From Chlorogloeopsis sp. ULAP01 (lineage in GTDB: Bacteria > Cyanobacteriota > Cyanobacteriia > Cyanobacteriales > Nostocaceae), in contig NZ_JAUDRH010000004.1 of NCBI RefSeq assembly GCF_030381805.1, forward strand, positions 248,001 to 312,000: DNA of 64,000 bases, written 5' to 3'. Below are positions 55,289 to 64,000 of the stretch, piece after piece (the stretch's first letter is position 1; the number at the start of each line of letters is the position of its first letter). The position numbers and the translations under genes were made by a program. The notes under the pieces were generated by a model. That model had not been told where the DNA came from. It ran no database searches and worked only from the letters and a program-made list of their open reading frames with translations.

Positions 55289-56242
55289 ATGAAGAGCATA
55301 AAAACACTCATCAAAAAACCACTGAGACCAATTATCAATAAGTTACCACCCAAGTTAATCAACAATTTGCCTATTGGCTTGCCAGAAAAGTCTCTTCAAT
55401 GGTCAATTGGTATCTATATAGGAGATTCTTTATTAGATTTATATTCTGCAAGCCTGCAAAAAAATCCTGTTCTTACTCGCCAAGATGTTTCAGATGTGCG
55501 GGCAGGTTTTGTTGCTGATCCCTTTATGCTGCAAGTCAAGCATACTTGGTATATGTTCTTTGAGGTTTTTAATAGTCAGACATGCAAAGGGGAAATTGGA
55601 CTCGCAACTAGTCAAAATACTGTAGATTGGCAGTACCGACAAATCGTTCTCGCAGAGCCATATCACTTGTCTTATCCATATGTTTTTCAATGGATGAATG
55701 AATATTACATGATTCCAGAGACATACCAAGCTAACTCTGTAAAATTGTATAAGGCATCCAAATTTCCTACTCAATGGAATTTTGTAGGAAATATTCTGAA
55801 TGGCTCAGTGTTTTTGGACGCATCTGTTTTTCGCTACGCGGATAAATGGTGGTTATTCACTGAGACTAACCCAGAACATAAATGGGATACCCTCCGTCTT
55901 TATTATGCCGATGATCTACTTGGCCCTTGGATAGAACATCCAAGTAGTCCAATTGTCAGCGGTAATGCCCATATTGCTAGACCAGCCGGTAGAGTTCTAG
56001 TCATGAAAGACAGTATTATCCGACATACCCAAGATTGCGATCCTGAATACGGAATTCAAGTACGAGCCTTTGAAATCGATGATTTGTCACCAACAACATA
56101 CCATGAACGAGAAATCAGCCCAAATCCTATCTTAGAACCGAGTAATACTGGATGGAATGGTTCTGGTATGCACCATATCGATCCTCATCTAATGGAGAAT
56201 GGACATTGGATAGCTTGTGTGGATGGTAGGGTTAGACTCTGA
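55289..56242 (+). CDS. GINT1_N-like beta-propeller protein, probable polysaccharide enzyme
   Basis: A 317-residue protein resembling the N-terminal domain of plant glucosamine inositolphosphorylceramide transferase (GINT1_N) and bacterial proteins of sugar-transfer clusters, a five-bladed propeller fold related to glycosidase families. Typical pieces are RAGFVADPFMLQVKHTWYMFFE, GEIGLATSQNTVDW, LSYPYVFQWMNEYYMIPET, WWLFTETNPEHKWDTLRLYYAD and GSGMHHIDPHLMENGHWIACVDG. The blade-wise repetition of aromatic-rich strands is visible. It may bind or modify a sugar of the envelope polysaccharide; enzyme activity not shown. The basic N-terminus (KTLIKKPLRP) may touch the membrane. Confidence 0.75.
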   Translation: MKSIKTLIKKPLRPIINKLPPKLINNLPIGLPEKSLQWSIGIYIGDSLLDLYSASLQKNPVLTRQDVSDVRAGFVADPFMLQVKHTWYMFFEVFNSQTCKGEIGLATSQNTVDWQYRQIVLAEPYHLSYPYVFQWMNEYYMIPETYQANSVKLYKASKFPTQWNFVGNILNGSVFLDASVFRYADKWWLFTETNPEHKWDTLRLYYADDLLGPWIEHPSSPIVSGNAHIARPAGRVLVMKDSIIRHTQDCDPEYGIQVRAFEIDDLSPTTYHEREISPNPILEPSNTGWNGSGMHHIDPHLMENGHWIACVDGRVRL

Positions 56243-56476
56243 ACATAGGTTTCCTCGAACTATAATGTCGAGCGCGATCGCTGCCTGTGAGAAAAACAGT
56301 AAATCTTCATCAAGAATTTACAAAATTAGCATGACTTGCAGCAATTTTTCTTGAAAAAAGTCAGGTTTGTTGTGCCAATACATTGTATCTAAAGAACAAC
56401 AACGAATTGCTTAGGTCGGTGTAGTGTCAAAGCTAAATTAGCTTTTGTATAAACTAAATAAATCAGGAATAGTTTT

Positions 56477-57577
56477 ATGAAAATAGCGTTAGTACATGAT
56501 TACTTAACTCAACGAGGGGGTGCAGAAAGAGTTTTTGAATTACTTTGCAAGCGCTACCCCCAAGCCGACATCTACACCTCTGTTTACGACCCTCAAAAAA
56601 CAATTGACTTGGGTGAACGCATAGTTAAAACAACCTTTTTACAGAATATTCCCGGTGCAGCTAAATATTTCCGTTTGATGGCTCCCTTCTATTTTCCCGC
56701 CTTTCGCGCACTGGATTTGCAAGCATACGATTTGATTATTAGTAGCAGTACTAGCTTTGCCAAAGCTGTGCAAAAAAATCCCAGAGCAAAACATATTTGC
56801 TTTTGCCACAATATTACTCGTTTTCTATGGGATACAGAAACATATTTACGCGAGTATGGAGACTATCGATATTTTGCTCCTTTGATTGAACAAGTTTTCC
56901 AGGTGATGAGAAAGATAGATCTCATATACGCACAGGAACCGGACCTTTATATAGCAAATTCTAGTGTTGTCGCTGATCGCATTCAAAAAACTTATGGCAA
57001 AAAAGCGATCGTTATTAACTATCCCATTGATACTACTAAGTTTATTTTTTCTGATCTCAAAGAAGATTTTTATCTTGCCTCTGCTCGGATGATCAGCTAT
57101 AAACGGCTTGATATAATAGTTGAAGCTTTTAACTGGCTCGGATGGCGATTATTAATATCAGGAGACGGCCCTGAACGAGAACGGTTGCAATCCAAAGCTT
57201 TAGACAATATAAAATTTTTAGGACACGTTACAGATGCACAACGTACTCAGTTATTCGCTAAAGCGAAGTCTATCATAATAGCTGCTTTAGAAGACTATGG
57301 ATTAGTTCCGGTAGAGGCAAATGCCAGTGGAACACCAGTGATTGCCTATGGAGCAGGAGGAGTATTAGATACTCAAATACCTGGTAAAACTGGGGTACTT
57401 TTTAAAAGGCAAACACCCGAATCCCTGCAAGCTGCACTACTAGAAGGCAATAATATCTGTTGGGATTATCAAAACATCCGCGCTCATGCAGTAGCAAATT
57501 TTTCTGAACAGGCTTTCTTTAGTAAAGTTGAGCAAGTAATTGACCAAGCTTGTAACTTAAGTAGATCACTCGTTTGA
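56477..57577 (+). CDS. glycosyltransferase family 4
   Basis: A 366-residue GT-B glycosyltransferase. MKIALVHDYLTQRGGAERVFELL is a common start of this subfamily, followed by CFCHNITRFLWD, YLASARMISYKRLDIIVEAF, LLISGDGPERERL, IKFLGHVTD and the donor site AALEDYGLVPVEANASGTPVIAYGAGG (E-x7-E). Complete. It ends 24 bases before the tyrosine kinase gene, with which it is likely co-transcribed. Confidence 0.92.
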   Translation: MKIALVHDYLTQRGGAERVFELLCKRYPQADIYTSVYDPQKTIDLGERIVKTTFLQNIPGAAKYFRLMAPFYFPAFRALDLQAYDLIISSSTSFAKAVQKNPRAKHICFCHNITRFLWDTETYLREYGDYRYFAPLIEQVFQVMRKIDLIYAQEPDLYIANSSVVADRIQKTYGKKAIVINYPIDTTKFIFSDLKEDFYLASARMISYKRLDIIVEAFNWLGWRLLISGDGPERERLQSKALDNIKFLGHVTDAQRTQLFAKAKSIIIAALEDYGLVPVEANASGTPVIAYGAGGVLDTQIPGKTGVLFKRQTPESLQAALLEGNNICWDYQNIRAHAVANFSEQAFFSKVEQVIDQACNLSRSLV

Positions 57578-57601
57578 TTTGTTAGCTGAGGGATAGTAAA
57601 C

Positions 57602-59830
57602 GTGAATCAATCCAGTCTAAGCCTCCAAGTAAATCCAGTAACTGAGACAGAACCAGGTTATGGACAACTGTTTGCGGTCTTAATCCGTAGATTTCCCTGG
57701 TTTATAGTAGTATTTATTGCTTGTATCGCTATTGCAGGAGCTATAACAAAAAGAACGCCACCCACTTACAAAAGCTCAATGCAGCTACTAGTGGAGCCCA
57801 ATTATCAAGGTAAACAAGAAGGAACAGCAGGGGAAAATAAGTTCACCGATACTAATGTTGAAATAGACACAGCCACCCAACTTAGCTTAATGCAGAGTTC
57901 CAAACTCATCCAAAAAGCTGTTGACAAATTGAAACCAGAATATCCAGATATAACTGTAAATGAAATCAAAGGGGCTTTAGTCTTAAATCAATTAAGAACA
58001 GGAGAAGAAAATCTTCCCACTAAAATTTTTCAAGTAGACTATACTGCTCACGACCCAGATAAAACAGAAAGAATTCTACAAGCAATACAAAAAGTTTATT
58101 TGGAATACAATAGAGCGCAGCAGGATGAACGTTTAAGGGGAGGTCTTAGAGTTGTTAGAGAACAGATCAAAAAGGTAAGTGAAGAAGTTACAAATGCCGA
58201 AGCTAACTTACAACGCTTTCGCCGAACTCAGAATTTAATTAATCCAGAGTCACAAGCAAAAGTTTTAGAAGATAATTTGAATGGTATTCTCCAAGAGCGA
58301 CGCACAGCTCGTTCTCAATTTGAAGAGGCTAAAGCTCGCTATACTTCTTTGCAACAACAACTGAATCGTACTCCCCAAAAAGCTTTGGTTGCTTCTCGTC
58401 TTAGTCAGTCTTCTCGCTATCAAACGTTACTCAACGAAATTCAAAAAACAGAATTAGCTTTAGCACAGGAACGTTTACGTTTCACTGATGAAACTCCCCA
58501 AGTGCAAAAATTGCTAGAACAGCGCAAGGAGCAGATGGCATTGCTGCAACAAGAAGTAGGGCGCACTTTGGGAGGAGAGTCTGAAAATGCAGATGTTTCA
58601 AAAGGAAGTCTACTCAACCAAGGACAGTTCGGTGAAATTGACCTCACTCTAGCAAGCCAATTAGTTGAAACCCAAACAAATTTATTAGCTTTGGCAGCTC
58701 GCGATCAAACTTTGGCACAAAAAGAACTGCAAGTACGGGACGAACTCAAAAGTTTCCCTGCTAAGTTGGCTGAGTACGGTCGTTTACAACCGCAAGTCCA
58801 GTTGAGCCGAGAAAGGTTACAGCAGTTATTGAAGGCAGAACAAGAATTGCGGCAGGAACTTGCTAAGGGAGGATTTAATTGGCAGGTAGTAGAAGAACCT
58901 CACAGAGGCTTTTTCGTTGGTCCTAATCTCCAGCAAAACCTTTTGTTAGGAGCAGTAGTTGGGTTAATGCTAGGAAGTGTTGTTGCTTTTATTCGTGAAG
59001 CTGCTGATGATTCTGTTCACACTACCGCTGAATTAGAAAAGCAAGCTGCCATACCGTTGTTAGGAACAACTCCTAAGTTGCCTCCAGCTAGAGCAAGAGA
59101 TTCAGTCTTCAAATTGCCTTTTGGAAAGCCTGAGGTTTTGGCTCCTTGGACAATTCAGGTACTACAATCACCACCACGTTGGGAATCAATGGATCTGATT
59201 TATAAAAACATTGAACTTATAAACTCAGTTTCCACATACAAATCCTTAATGGTTACTTCTGCGCTACCTGATGAAGGAAAATCTGCTTTAGCATTGGGTT
59301 TAGCAATGAGCGCTGCCCGTCTGCATAAACGGGTGTTATTAATAGATGCCAATCTACGCGACCCTAGTATACATAAACAGCTAAATCTTCCTAATGAACA
59401 AGGGCTTTCAACTCTATTAGCAAGTGATGTAACTCTGCCAAACCAGATAAATCTTCAATCTTCGGGTTCTTCATATATTGATATTTTGACAGCTGGCCCA
59501 ACACCTGCTGATCCTGCTCATCTGCTTAGTTCCCCTCGAATGCAGGAATTGATGATAGCATTTGAAGAAAACTATGATTTGGTAATCGTAGATGCATCTC
59601 CAGTCCTTGGCTTGGTAGATGCTTTACTTACAGCATCCGCTTGTCGAAGTGTTGTTATGGCGGCAAGTATTGGCAGAGTAACTAAAAATCAGCTTGCACA
59701 AGCTACAGCTATGCTCAGTAAGTTAAATTTAATTGGTGTTGTCGCAAACGGAGTGTCAAATTCTGGCAGTACCTATGTCCCTTATGCTAAACAGCACTCT
59801 TTTGCATTGCAACAAGCTATTGAAGAGTAG
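57602..59830 (+). CDS. polysaccharide co-polymerase/tyrosine autokinase (Wzc-like)
   Basis: A 742-residue BY-kinase fused to a chain-length regulator, which steers polymerisation and export of polysaccharides. Wzz domain with a first transmembrane helix at about 34-52, a long coiled coil (about 185-420), the second helix LLLGAVVGLMLGSVVAFI (about 445-465) and a kinase domain (from about 530) with Walker A ALPDEGKSALALGL, Walker A' VLLIDANLRDP and Walker B YDLVIVDASPVLG. The C-terminal tyrosine cluster is poor: only the two tyrosines of STYVPYAKQHS. Start GTG at 57602. In PCC 7120 a similar gene sits just before hepC. Confidence 0.93.
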   Translation: MNQSSLSLQVNPVTETEPGYGQLFAVLIRRFPWFIVVFIACIAIAGAITKRTPPTYKSSMQLLVEPNYQGKQEGTAGENKFTDTNVEIDTATQLSLMQSSKLIQKAVDKLKPEYPDITVNEIKGALVLNQLRTGEENLPTKIFQVDYTAHDPDKTERILQAIQKVYLEYNRAQQDERLRGGLRVVREQIKKVSEEVTNAEANLQRFRRTQNLINPESQAKVLEDNLNGILQERRTARSQFEEAKARYTSLQQQLNRTPQKALVASRLSQSSRYQTLLNEIQKTELALAQERLRFTDETPQVQKLLEQRKEQMALLQQEVGRTLGGESENADVSKGSLLNQGQFGEIDLTLASQLVETQTNLLALAARDQTLAQKELQVRDELKSFPAKLAEYGRLQPQVQLSRERLQQLLKAEQELRQELAKGGFNWQVVEEPHRGFFVGPNLQQNLLLGAVVGLMLGSVVAFIREAADDSVHTTAELEKQAAIPLLGTTPKLPPARARDSVFKLPFGKPEVLAPWTIQVLQSPPRWESMDLIYKNIELINSVSTYKSLMVTSALPDEGKSALALGLAMSAARLHKRVLLIDANLRDPSIHKQLNLPNEQGLSTLLASDVTLPNQINLQSSGSSYIDILTAGPTPADPAHLLSSPRMQELMIAFEENYDLVIVDASPVLGLVDALLTASACRSVVMAASIGRVTKNQLAQATAMLSKLNLIGVVANGVSNSGSTYVPYAKQHSFALQQAIEE

Positions 59831-61418
59831 CCAAAATATTACTGTGTGACCATTTAGATTTCATAACAATTTTATACTCTTAAGTTTCTCCATTTCCTAT
59901 GCAGGTTTATTAAATATTATTGATTGGAGAGATCTTGCAAACCAAAGAAATGGAAAAACTTAGGTTAATAAGTTTACACGTAAGTCAATGGTTGGGGTAG
60001 CAGGTATAACAATTAGATTAAATAAGTAAGCAAATTTAATAATTGCTTCCACATACCTAACTACCCTAAACATCACAGTGAATTTTAAGTATTTCAACTA
60101 GATGTTGCTTGCAAGTTGGAATTATCTATTTAATTTACTGAGAAAAATTCGGTTTAGCATAAATTAGCCTAAAGATAAAACTATATAAATTCAGCTTTTA
60201 CATTATATTTAGATATATATCTTTAAGCGTTAACTGCAATTTGATATAACTATTTGACAAATACTAATAAAAAATCCTAAAACCATCGATACTGCTAGTT
60301 ATATGGTTAGTAGATATGAAAAACTATATAGCTGGGTGAAATTTAGTAGTAAAAATAGAGCAATAAGCAATGATATTATTGTTCATTTTTTTAAGCGAGA
60401 CTATGGCACTTGTACTGTTCTATCAATAAATATATTCTTAATAGTGGGGAAATTTCTTCATTTTAATAACTTGCAGTAAATGACATTGAGAATACTTCAT
60501 TGAGGACAGAAACCAGGATGAAGTTTCCACTAGATTAGGTTATCCAAAACAGGTTACAAGATTAATTAGCATTAAAATGATTATCGTCTATCTATAGTTA
60601 CATAAATACCGTAGGCGGTTTACCGAAGAGTAAGCAGTCTACGGATACTATAAGAAACAAGTTGAAAAAAGGAATTGAGCATAGTAATAATACTGCTAAA
60701 GTCAATTTTATAATGAATCATTTTGCTGCCACAATATGTAGAACTTTGTAAATTATTTAAAACAGTATTTCGGATAATTATAGGTAAGTTATAAATCCAT
60801 ATTTTTCGTTTTTAATAAATTACATTTTGATTGATATTATGTTTGATTTGAATTGTTTAATTGCAAAATTATATTACAATATTCTATCCATGACATCTAA
60901 GCTAACTCCAGATAATTGATTGTGTTTTGCTTCGTTGCGCATCTAAGTCGTAATCAGTAAAATTTTTGTTAATTATTCACTTAAGTAGTGCTAGAATCAA
61001 CATGATGAGTCAAAGCTTTACTGTTTATATCCTATTAATAATTCATAATAACTTAACAATAGCCGAAGAAAGAGACAATTTGTTTAAAGAGTAAATAAAG
61101 AGTTTACTTAATCCAGTGTTAATTCTACCGAGTCTTATATCCTAGATATTGAAACACATTATTAAAAATCAACGCGCTCAATCAGTAATTTGATAGTTCA
61201 AAACTGAATAAATATTTAGGTGTCTGTGTGTCTTCATTTTCTCAATTAGAGTTTATTAAGGTACAAATTTATTTTTGACACCAATCCTATCATCTTTTCT
61301 CTGCACAACTAATTTTCAAGTTCGTTATTGCAAAAAAGCTAGATATAGATTGGATTATTTAGTGTAACAGTTTTTGATATCAGTTCGGCGCGCTATCCTT
61401 CTATAAGTACCAATACGT
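59831..61418. other. 1.6-kb gene-free region upstream of hepC
   Basis: A/T-rich with stop codons in all frames; no gene or pseudogene recognised. A small hairpin CCGTAGGC-20 bases-GTCTACGG lies at 60609-60644 (8 bp, one G-T pair). A GTA-N8-AAC sequence near 59996 is one base off the NtcA consensus and is not counted. Such a long leader fits a developmentally controlled promoter for hepC, but no specific site can be claimed. Confidence 0.6.
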
Positions 61419-62237
61419 ATGCCTAACTCTATTCTTTCAACTTTAGACGATCGCTATACTGTAACCAAACAAAACCAAGATCATCGCTCCCCGTATTGTA
61501 CGCTTCAATGGCGACAAGGGCAGCTGTTAGTGAGACCTCTTGGACAAGTGAAACAGCCATACTTACCTTCATTAGATCATAAACAACACTTAGTAGAATG
61601 TTTAAAGTATTCTTCAATCAAGCTTGTTCGCATCGATCCAAAGTTAGGTGAGGCAAGGCTAAGGTTTTGGGCTGAAGCATGCAAGCAAGCATCAAAGCCA
61701 ATATACTTACGTATACCTACTAGGGAAAAAGAACCACTATCAAAAGTTTTACTAAAGCGGCTGATAGATATTACTGTTGCTTTGACGTTGCTGCTGATAA
61801 TTAGCCCTGTTATGCTCGGATTGCAATTGCTGATACGTTTTTACTCCCCAGGGTCAATTTTTGAACAAGAGTGGCATATTGGAGAGAGGGGTAGACTGTT
61901 CAAAGTACTCAAGTTTCGTACAACTGTAGTTAACAAAAAAATACAGATCGATTCAACAAGAAGTTATAAAAATAATGCAGGCGTTCGCGAGGATGAGAAT
62001 CAATTTACATCTTTGGGACGTTTCATGCTTAAGTACGGACTACATAACTTACCACTTTTGTTCAATGTACTTCGGGGTGAAATGAGTTTGATCGGTCCCC
62101 GTTACTGGACATTAGCTGAGGCAGCACGTCTAAATTTAGAAGCTCAACGCCAGCTTAATAAATTACCTGGAATTACGGGTTTATGGCAAGAAGGTGCAGA
62201 AACGAAGCTTTTACAACTAGACAGCCAAATTCTGTGA
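61419..62237 (+). CDS. hepC: heterocyst polysaccharide initiating sugar transferase HepC
   Basis: A 272-residue WcaJ/RfbP-type phospho-sugar transferase, which would load the first sugar phosphate onto undecaprenyl phosphate. An N-terminal 110-residue part (LQWRQGQLLVRPLGQVKQPYL) is unlike most WcaJ proteins. The catalytic part follows: a basic KRLIDITVALTLLLIISPVML helix, FKVLKFRTT, LGRFMLKYGLHNLPLLFNVLRGEMSLIGPRYW and KLPGITGLWQEG. It stops soon after, lacking the usual WcaJ tail, as I recall for HepC of Nostoc. Mutants of hepC in PCC 7120 fail to deposit the envelope polysaccharide. Assignment rests on motifs plus position before hepA. Confidence 0.9.
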   Translation: MPNSILSTLDDRYTVTKQNQDHRSPYCTLQWRQGQLLVRPLGQVKQPYLPSLDHKQHLVECLKYSSIKLVRIDPKLGEARLRFWAEACKQASKPIYLRIPTREKEPLSKVLLKRLIDITVALTLLLIISPVMLGLQLLIRFYSPGSIFEQEWHIGERGRLFKVLKFRTTVVNKKIQIDSTRSYKNNAGVREDENQFTSLGRFMLKYGLHNLPLLFNVLRGEMSLIGPRYWTLAEAARLNLEAQRQLNKLPGITGLWQEGAETKLLQLDSQIL

Positions 62238-62271
62238 GTGAATTTATTTAAGTAGTCTTGTCTACGTACAC

Positions 62272-62317
62272 CAGAAGGTCTGAAATTATTTTAGATTTCC
62301 ACCTTCTGTGTCTTTTT
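62272..62317 (+). terminator. intrinsic terminator between hepC and hepA
   Basis: CAGAAGGT-(CT)-GAAAT pairs with ATTTC-(C)-ACCTTCTG (62272-62308), 13 bp with a small internal loop, followed by TGTCTTTTT. It lies 35 bases after the hepC stop, so hepA probably has its own promoter in the 62318-62528 stretch. Confidence 0.75.
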
Positions 62318-62528
62318 CAAGTGAGTGGATTAATGTATTGATGAGAGTTATACTGTATACCAGCATTTGCAGATAATATTTTGTAAAACTCCTCTTCAAT
62401 TTTGAAACAATTGCTGACCAAGCCTATGCAGTGATCACTTATTTTCTCTGCAAAGTGCCTGAGATAAATTGTATACATATCTTCTGGAGCAGAGTATCTT
62501 CTTTGTCAAAATATTGTAAAAAATATCC

Positions 62529-64000
62529 ATGCATCTAAATCTTTTACAGCCATTGCGCAGAATAATTAAAAATTTAGTCACAGCTAATAAATTCTGGAAG
62601 GACAACTATTTGATATTGCGAGAATTTAAGAATTTTCGCAAAACTACAGTTTTAGCTATTACCTTTTCTCTATTAGCAGCAACATTTGAGGGTGTTAGTA
62701 TTGGTTTTCTACTTTCTTTTTTGCAAAGCTTAACTAATCCTAATGCCCAACCTCAGATAGGTATAGGCTGGTTAGATACATGGATTGCAAATACAACAAT
62801 AATTAATCCTTTATATCTAATATCTATTCTAATTTTATTGAGTACTTGGATGCGAGTAACATTCAATTACTTTGCATCAATATATACAGAAACAGCTCAA
62901 TTAAATCTTGCGCATCGTTTGCGAGTGCAAATGTTTGAACAGTTACAAGCATTATCAATAAGTTATTTTGCCAAAACACGTTCTGGCGAGTTAATAAATA
63001 CTATCACCACAGAGATTGAGAGAATAAAAGCCTGTTTTGGTGGTATTGCTTTTTTATTTACACGAGGTTTGACAGTTACTGTTTACTTTATCGCCATGTT
63101 TTTGATTTCATGGCAACTTTCAATAATTTCAGTTTTAGTCTTCTCACTTTTAGCAGTAGGACTAACAACTTTTAATGCCCGAATCCGAGAACAAAGTTTT
63201 GGGATCTCTAATGCCAATGGGACTTTAAATTCAACATCTATAGAATTTATTAATGGTATTCGTACTGTTCATGCATTTTGTACTCAAAATTTTGAGCGCC
63301 AGCGTTTTTACAAAGCTAGTGAGAATGTATTCAATGCTTCAGTGAAAGTAGCTTTAGCTTGGACACTGGTAAAGCCAGTAGCAGAAGCGATCGCCACTAC
63401 AGTGCTTGTTAGTTTAATTATTATTTCATTTACACAACTAACACTACCAGTTGCTTCCTTGTTGACATTTTTCTTTGTCTTGCTGAGGGCGGTACCCAGC
63501 ATTCAAGATATGAATGGAACATTTGCTTTCCTCAGCACATTAAAAGGTTCAGTAGAAAATATCAAAGAACTGTTGCGAACTGATAATAAAACTTACTTTC
63601 AGAACGGTGATATTGCATTTAGCAGCTTAAAACGAGCAATTGATTTAATCTCAGTGGATTTTGGCTATAACCCCAACGATTTAGTACTGCATAATATTAC
63701 ACTTACGATTGAACGAGGGAGGATGACAGCACTAGTTGGGGCATCCGGTGCTGGTAAAACCACAGTTGTAGATTTAATTCCACGATTTTATGATCCAACA
63801 CAAGGACAAGTTTTAATTGATGGAGTTGATGTGCGGCAGTTTGAAATTAACTCGCTGCGACGTAAGATGGCTGTAGTAAGCCAAGATACATTTATTTTTA
63901 ATACTTCAGTTTGGAATAATATAGCTTATGGTACGCCAGAGGCTACCGAAGCTGAAATTCGAGAAGCCGCCCGACTAGCGAATGCATTGGAATTTATAGA
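62529..64000 (+). CDS. hepA: heterocyst envelope polysaccharide ABC exporter HepA (cut by right edge)
   Basis: First 490 codons of an ABC exporter with fused membrane and ATPase domains. After an N-terminal cytoplasmic segment the membrane domain spans about 45-320 (six helices, e.g. KTTVLAITFSLLAATFEGVS, LTVTVYFIAMFLISWQLSII). The nucleotide-binding domain starts at about 375 with Walker A VGASGAGKTTVVD and the Q-loop VVSQDTFIFNTSVWNN; signature and Walker B lie beyond the edge. The start (MHLNLLQPLRRIIKN), the length of the membrane part and the position directly after hepC match HepA, needed for envelope polysaccharide in heterocysts. Confidence 0.93.
   Translation, partial: MHLNLLQPLRRIIKNLVTANKFWKDNYLILREFKNFRKTTVLAITFSLLAATFEGVSIGFLLSFLQSLTNPNAQPQIGIGWLDTWIANTTIINPLYLISILILLSTWMRVTFNYFASIYTETAQLNLAHRLRVQMFEQLQALSISYFAKTRSGELINTITTEIERIKACFGGIAFLFTRGLTVTVYFIAMFLISWQLSIISVLVFSLLAVGLTTFNARIREQSFGISNANGTLNSTSIEFINGIRTVHAFCTQNFERQRFYKASENVFNASVKVALAWTLVKPVAEAIATTVLVSLIIISFTQLTLPVASLLTFFFVLLRAVPSIQDMNGTFAFLSTLKGSVENIKELLRTDNKTYFQNGDIAFSSLKRAIDLISVDFGYNPNDLVLHNITLTIERGRMTALVGASGAGKTTVVDLIPRFYDPTQGQVLIDGVDVRQFEINSLRRKMAVVSQDTFIFNTSVWNNIAYGTPEATEAEIREAARLANALEFI

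Noticed and set aside
59993..60006. GTA-N8-AAC near-match to an NtcA site
   Set aside because: One base off the consensus, and not near a start codon; expected by chance in 1.6 kb.
1..64000. Treating GCGATCGC sites as operators
   Set aside because: HIP1 occurs all over cyanobacterial genes and gaps and gives no local regulatory information.

Overview
The window is cyanobacterial chromosome, almost certainly from a filamentous heterocyst-forming species (Nostocales). The evidence is the many HIP1 palindromes (GCGATCGC) in genes and gaps, cyanobacteria-specific genes (rpaB, a CCB-type cytochrome b6f assembly factor, ndhH), heptameric short tandem repeats between genes, and, from about 46 kb to the right end, a gene set matching the heterocyst envelope polysaccharide (HEP) island of Nostoc/Anabaena PCC 7120, ending in hepC and hepA. 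No species is claimed. I saw no tRNA, rRNA or CRISPR array.

Left part (1-9.9 kb): the minus-strand rimP-nusA-ylxR-infB operon (infB cut by the left edge), preceded by a structured leader with a textbook intrinsic-terminator hairpin just before the rimP start. Then come an uncharacterised membrane protein with a voltage-sensor-like segment, a secreted peptidoglycan-binding protein with a repeat-expanded TATP tail, a membrane-anchored Clp-fold protease, and a Ser/Thr kinase fused to a seven-bladed WD40 propeller.

Signalling block (10-17 kb): a membrane CxxCH haem sensor with HAMP domain, a Ser/Thr kinase, a PhnD-like lipoprotein and a double-FHA ABCG-type exporter. Two decayed genes follow (a small broken gene and a frameshifted Uma2 nuclease).

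Housekeeping block (18-41 kb): radA, rpaB, a CCB factor, a DUF456 protein, a MalK-type ATPase, ssb, a fused Dpp/Opp double ATPase, a secreted trypsin-like protease, a bacteriophytochrome kinase with a small MITE-like insertion at its 3' end, rsmH, ndhH, a sugar nucleotidyltransferase fused to an apparently dead phosphomannomutase domain, cobK, small proteins and pheT.

TerY-P block (42-45.7 kb): a vWA protein, a PP2C phosphatase and a kinase-TM-TPR protein, in order on one strand. This is the TerY-phosphorylation triad, known from comparative genomics but with little experimental definition of its job.

HEP island (46-64 kb): rfbF, an FAD oxidoreductase, an SDR epimerase, GT2, rfbC, a SAF-domain oxidoreductase, GT4, a GINT1_N-like propeller protein, a second GT4, a Wzc-like tyrosine kinase, hepC and hepA (cut by the right edge). 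Together they plausibly make nucleotide sugars, build the lipid-linked repeat and export the heterocyst envelope polysaccharide. Several gaps carry strong hairpins that may act as terminators, and a gene-free stretch of about 1.6 kb precedes hepC.
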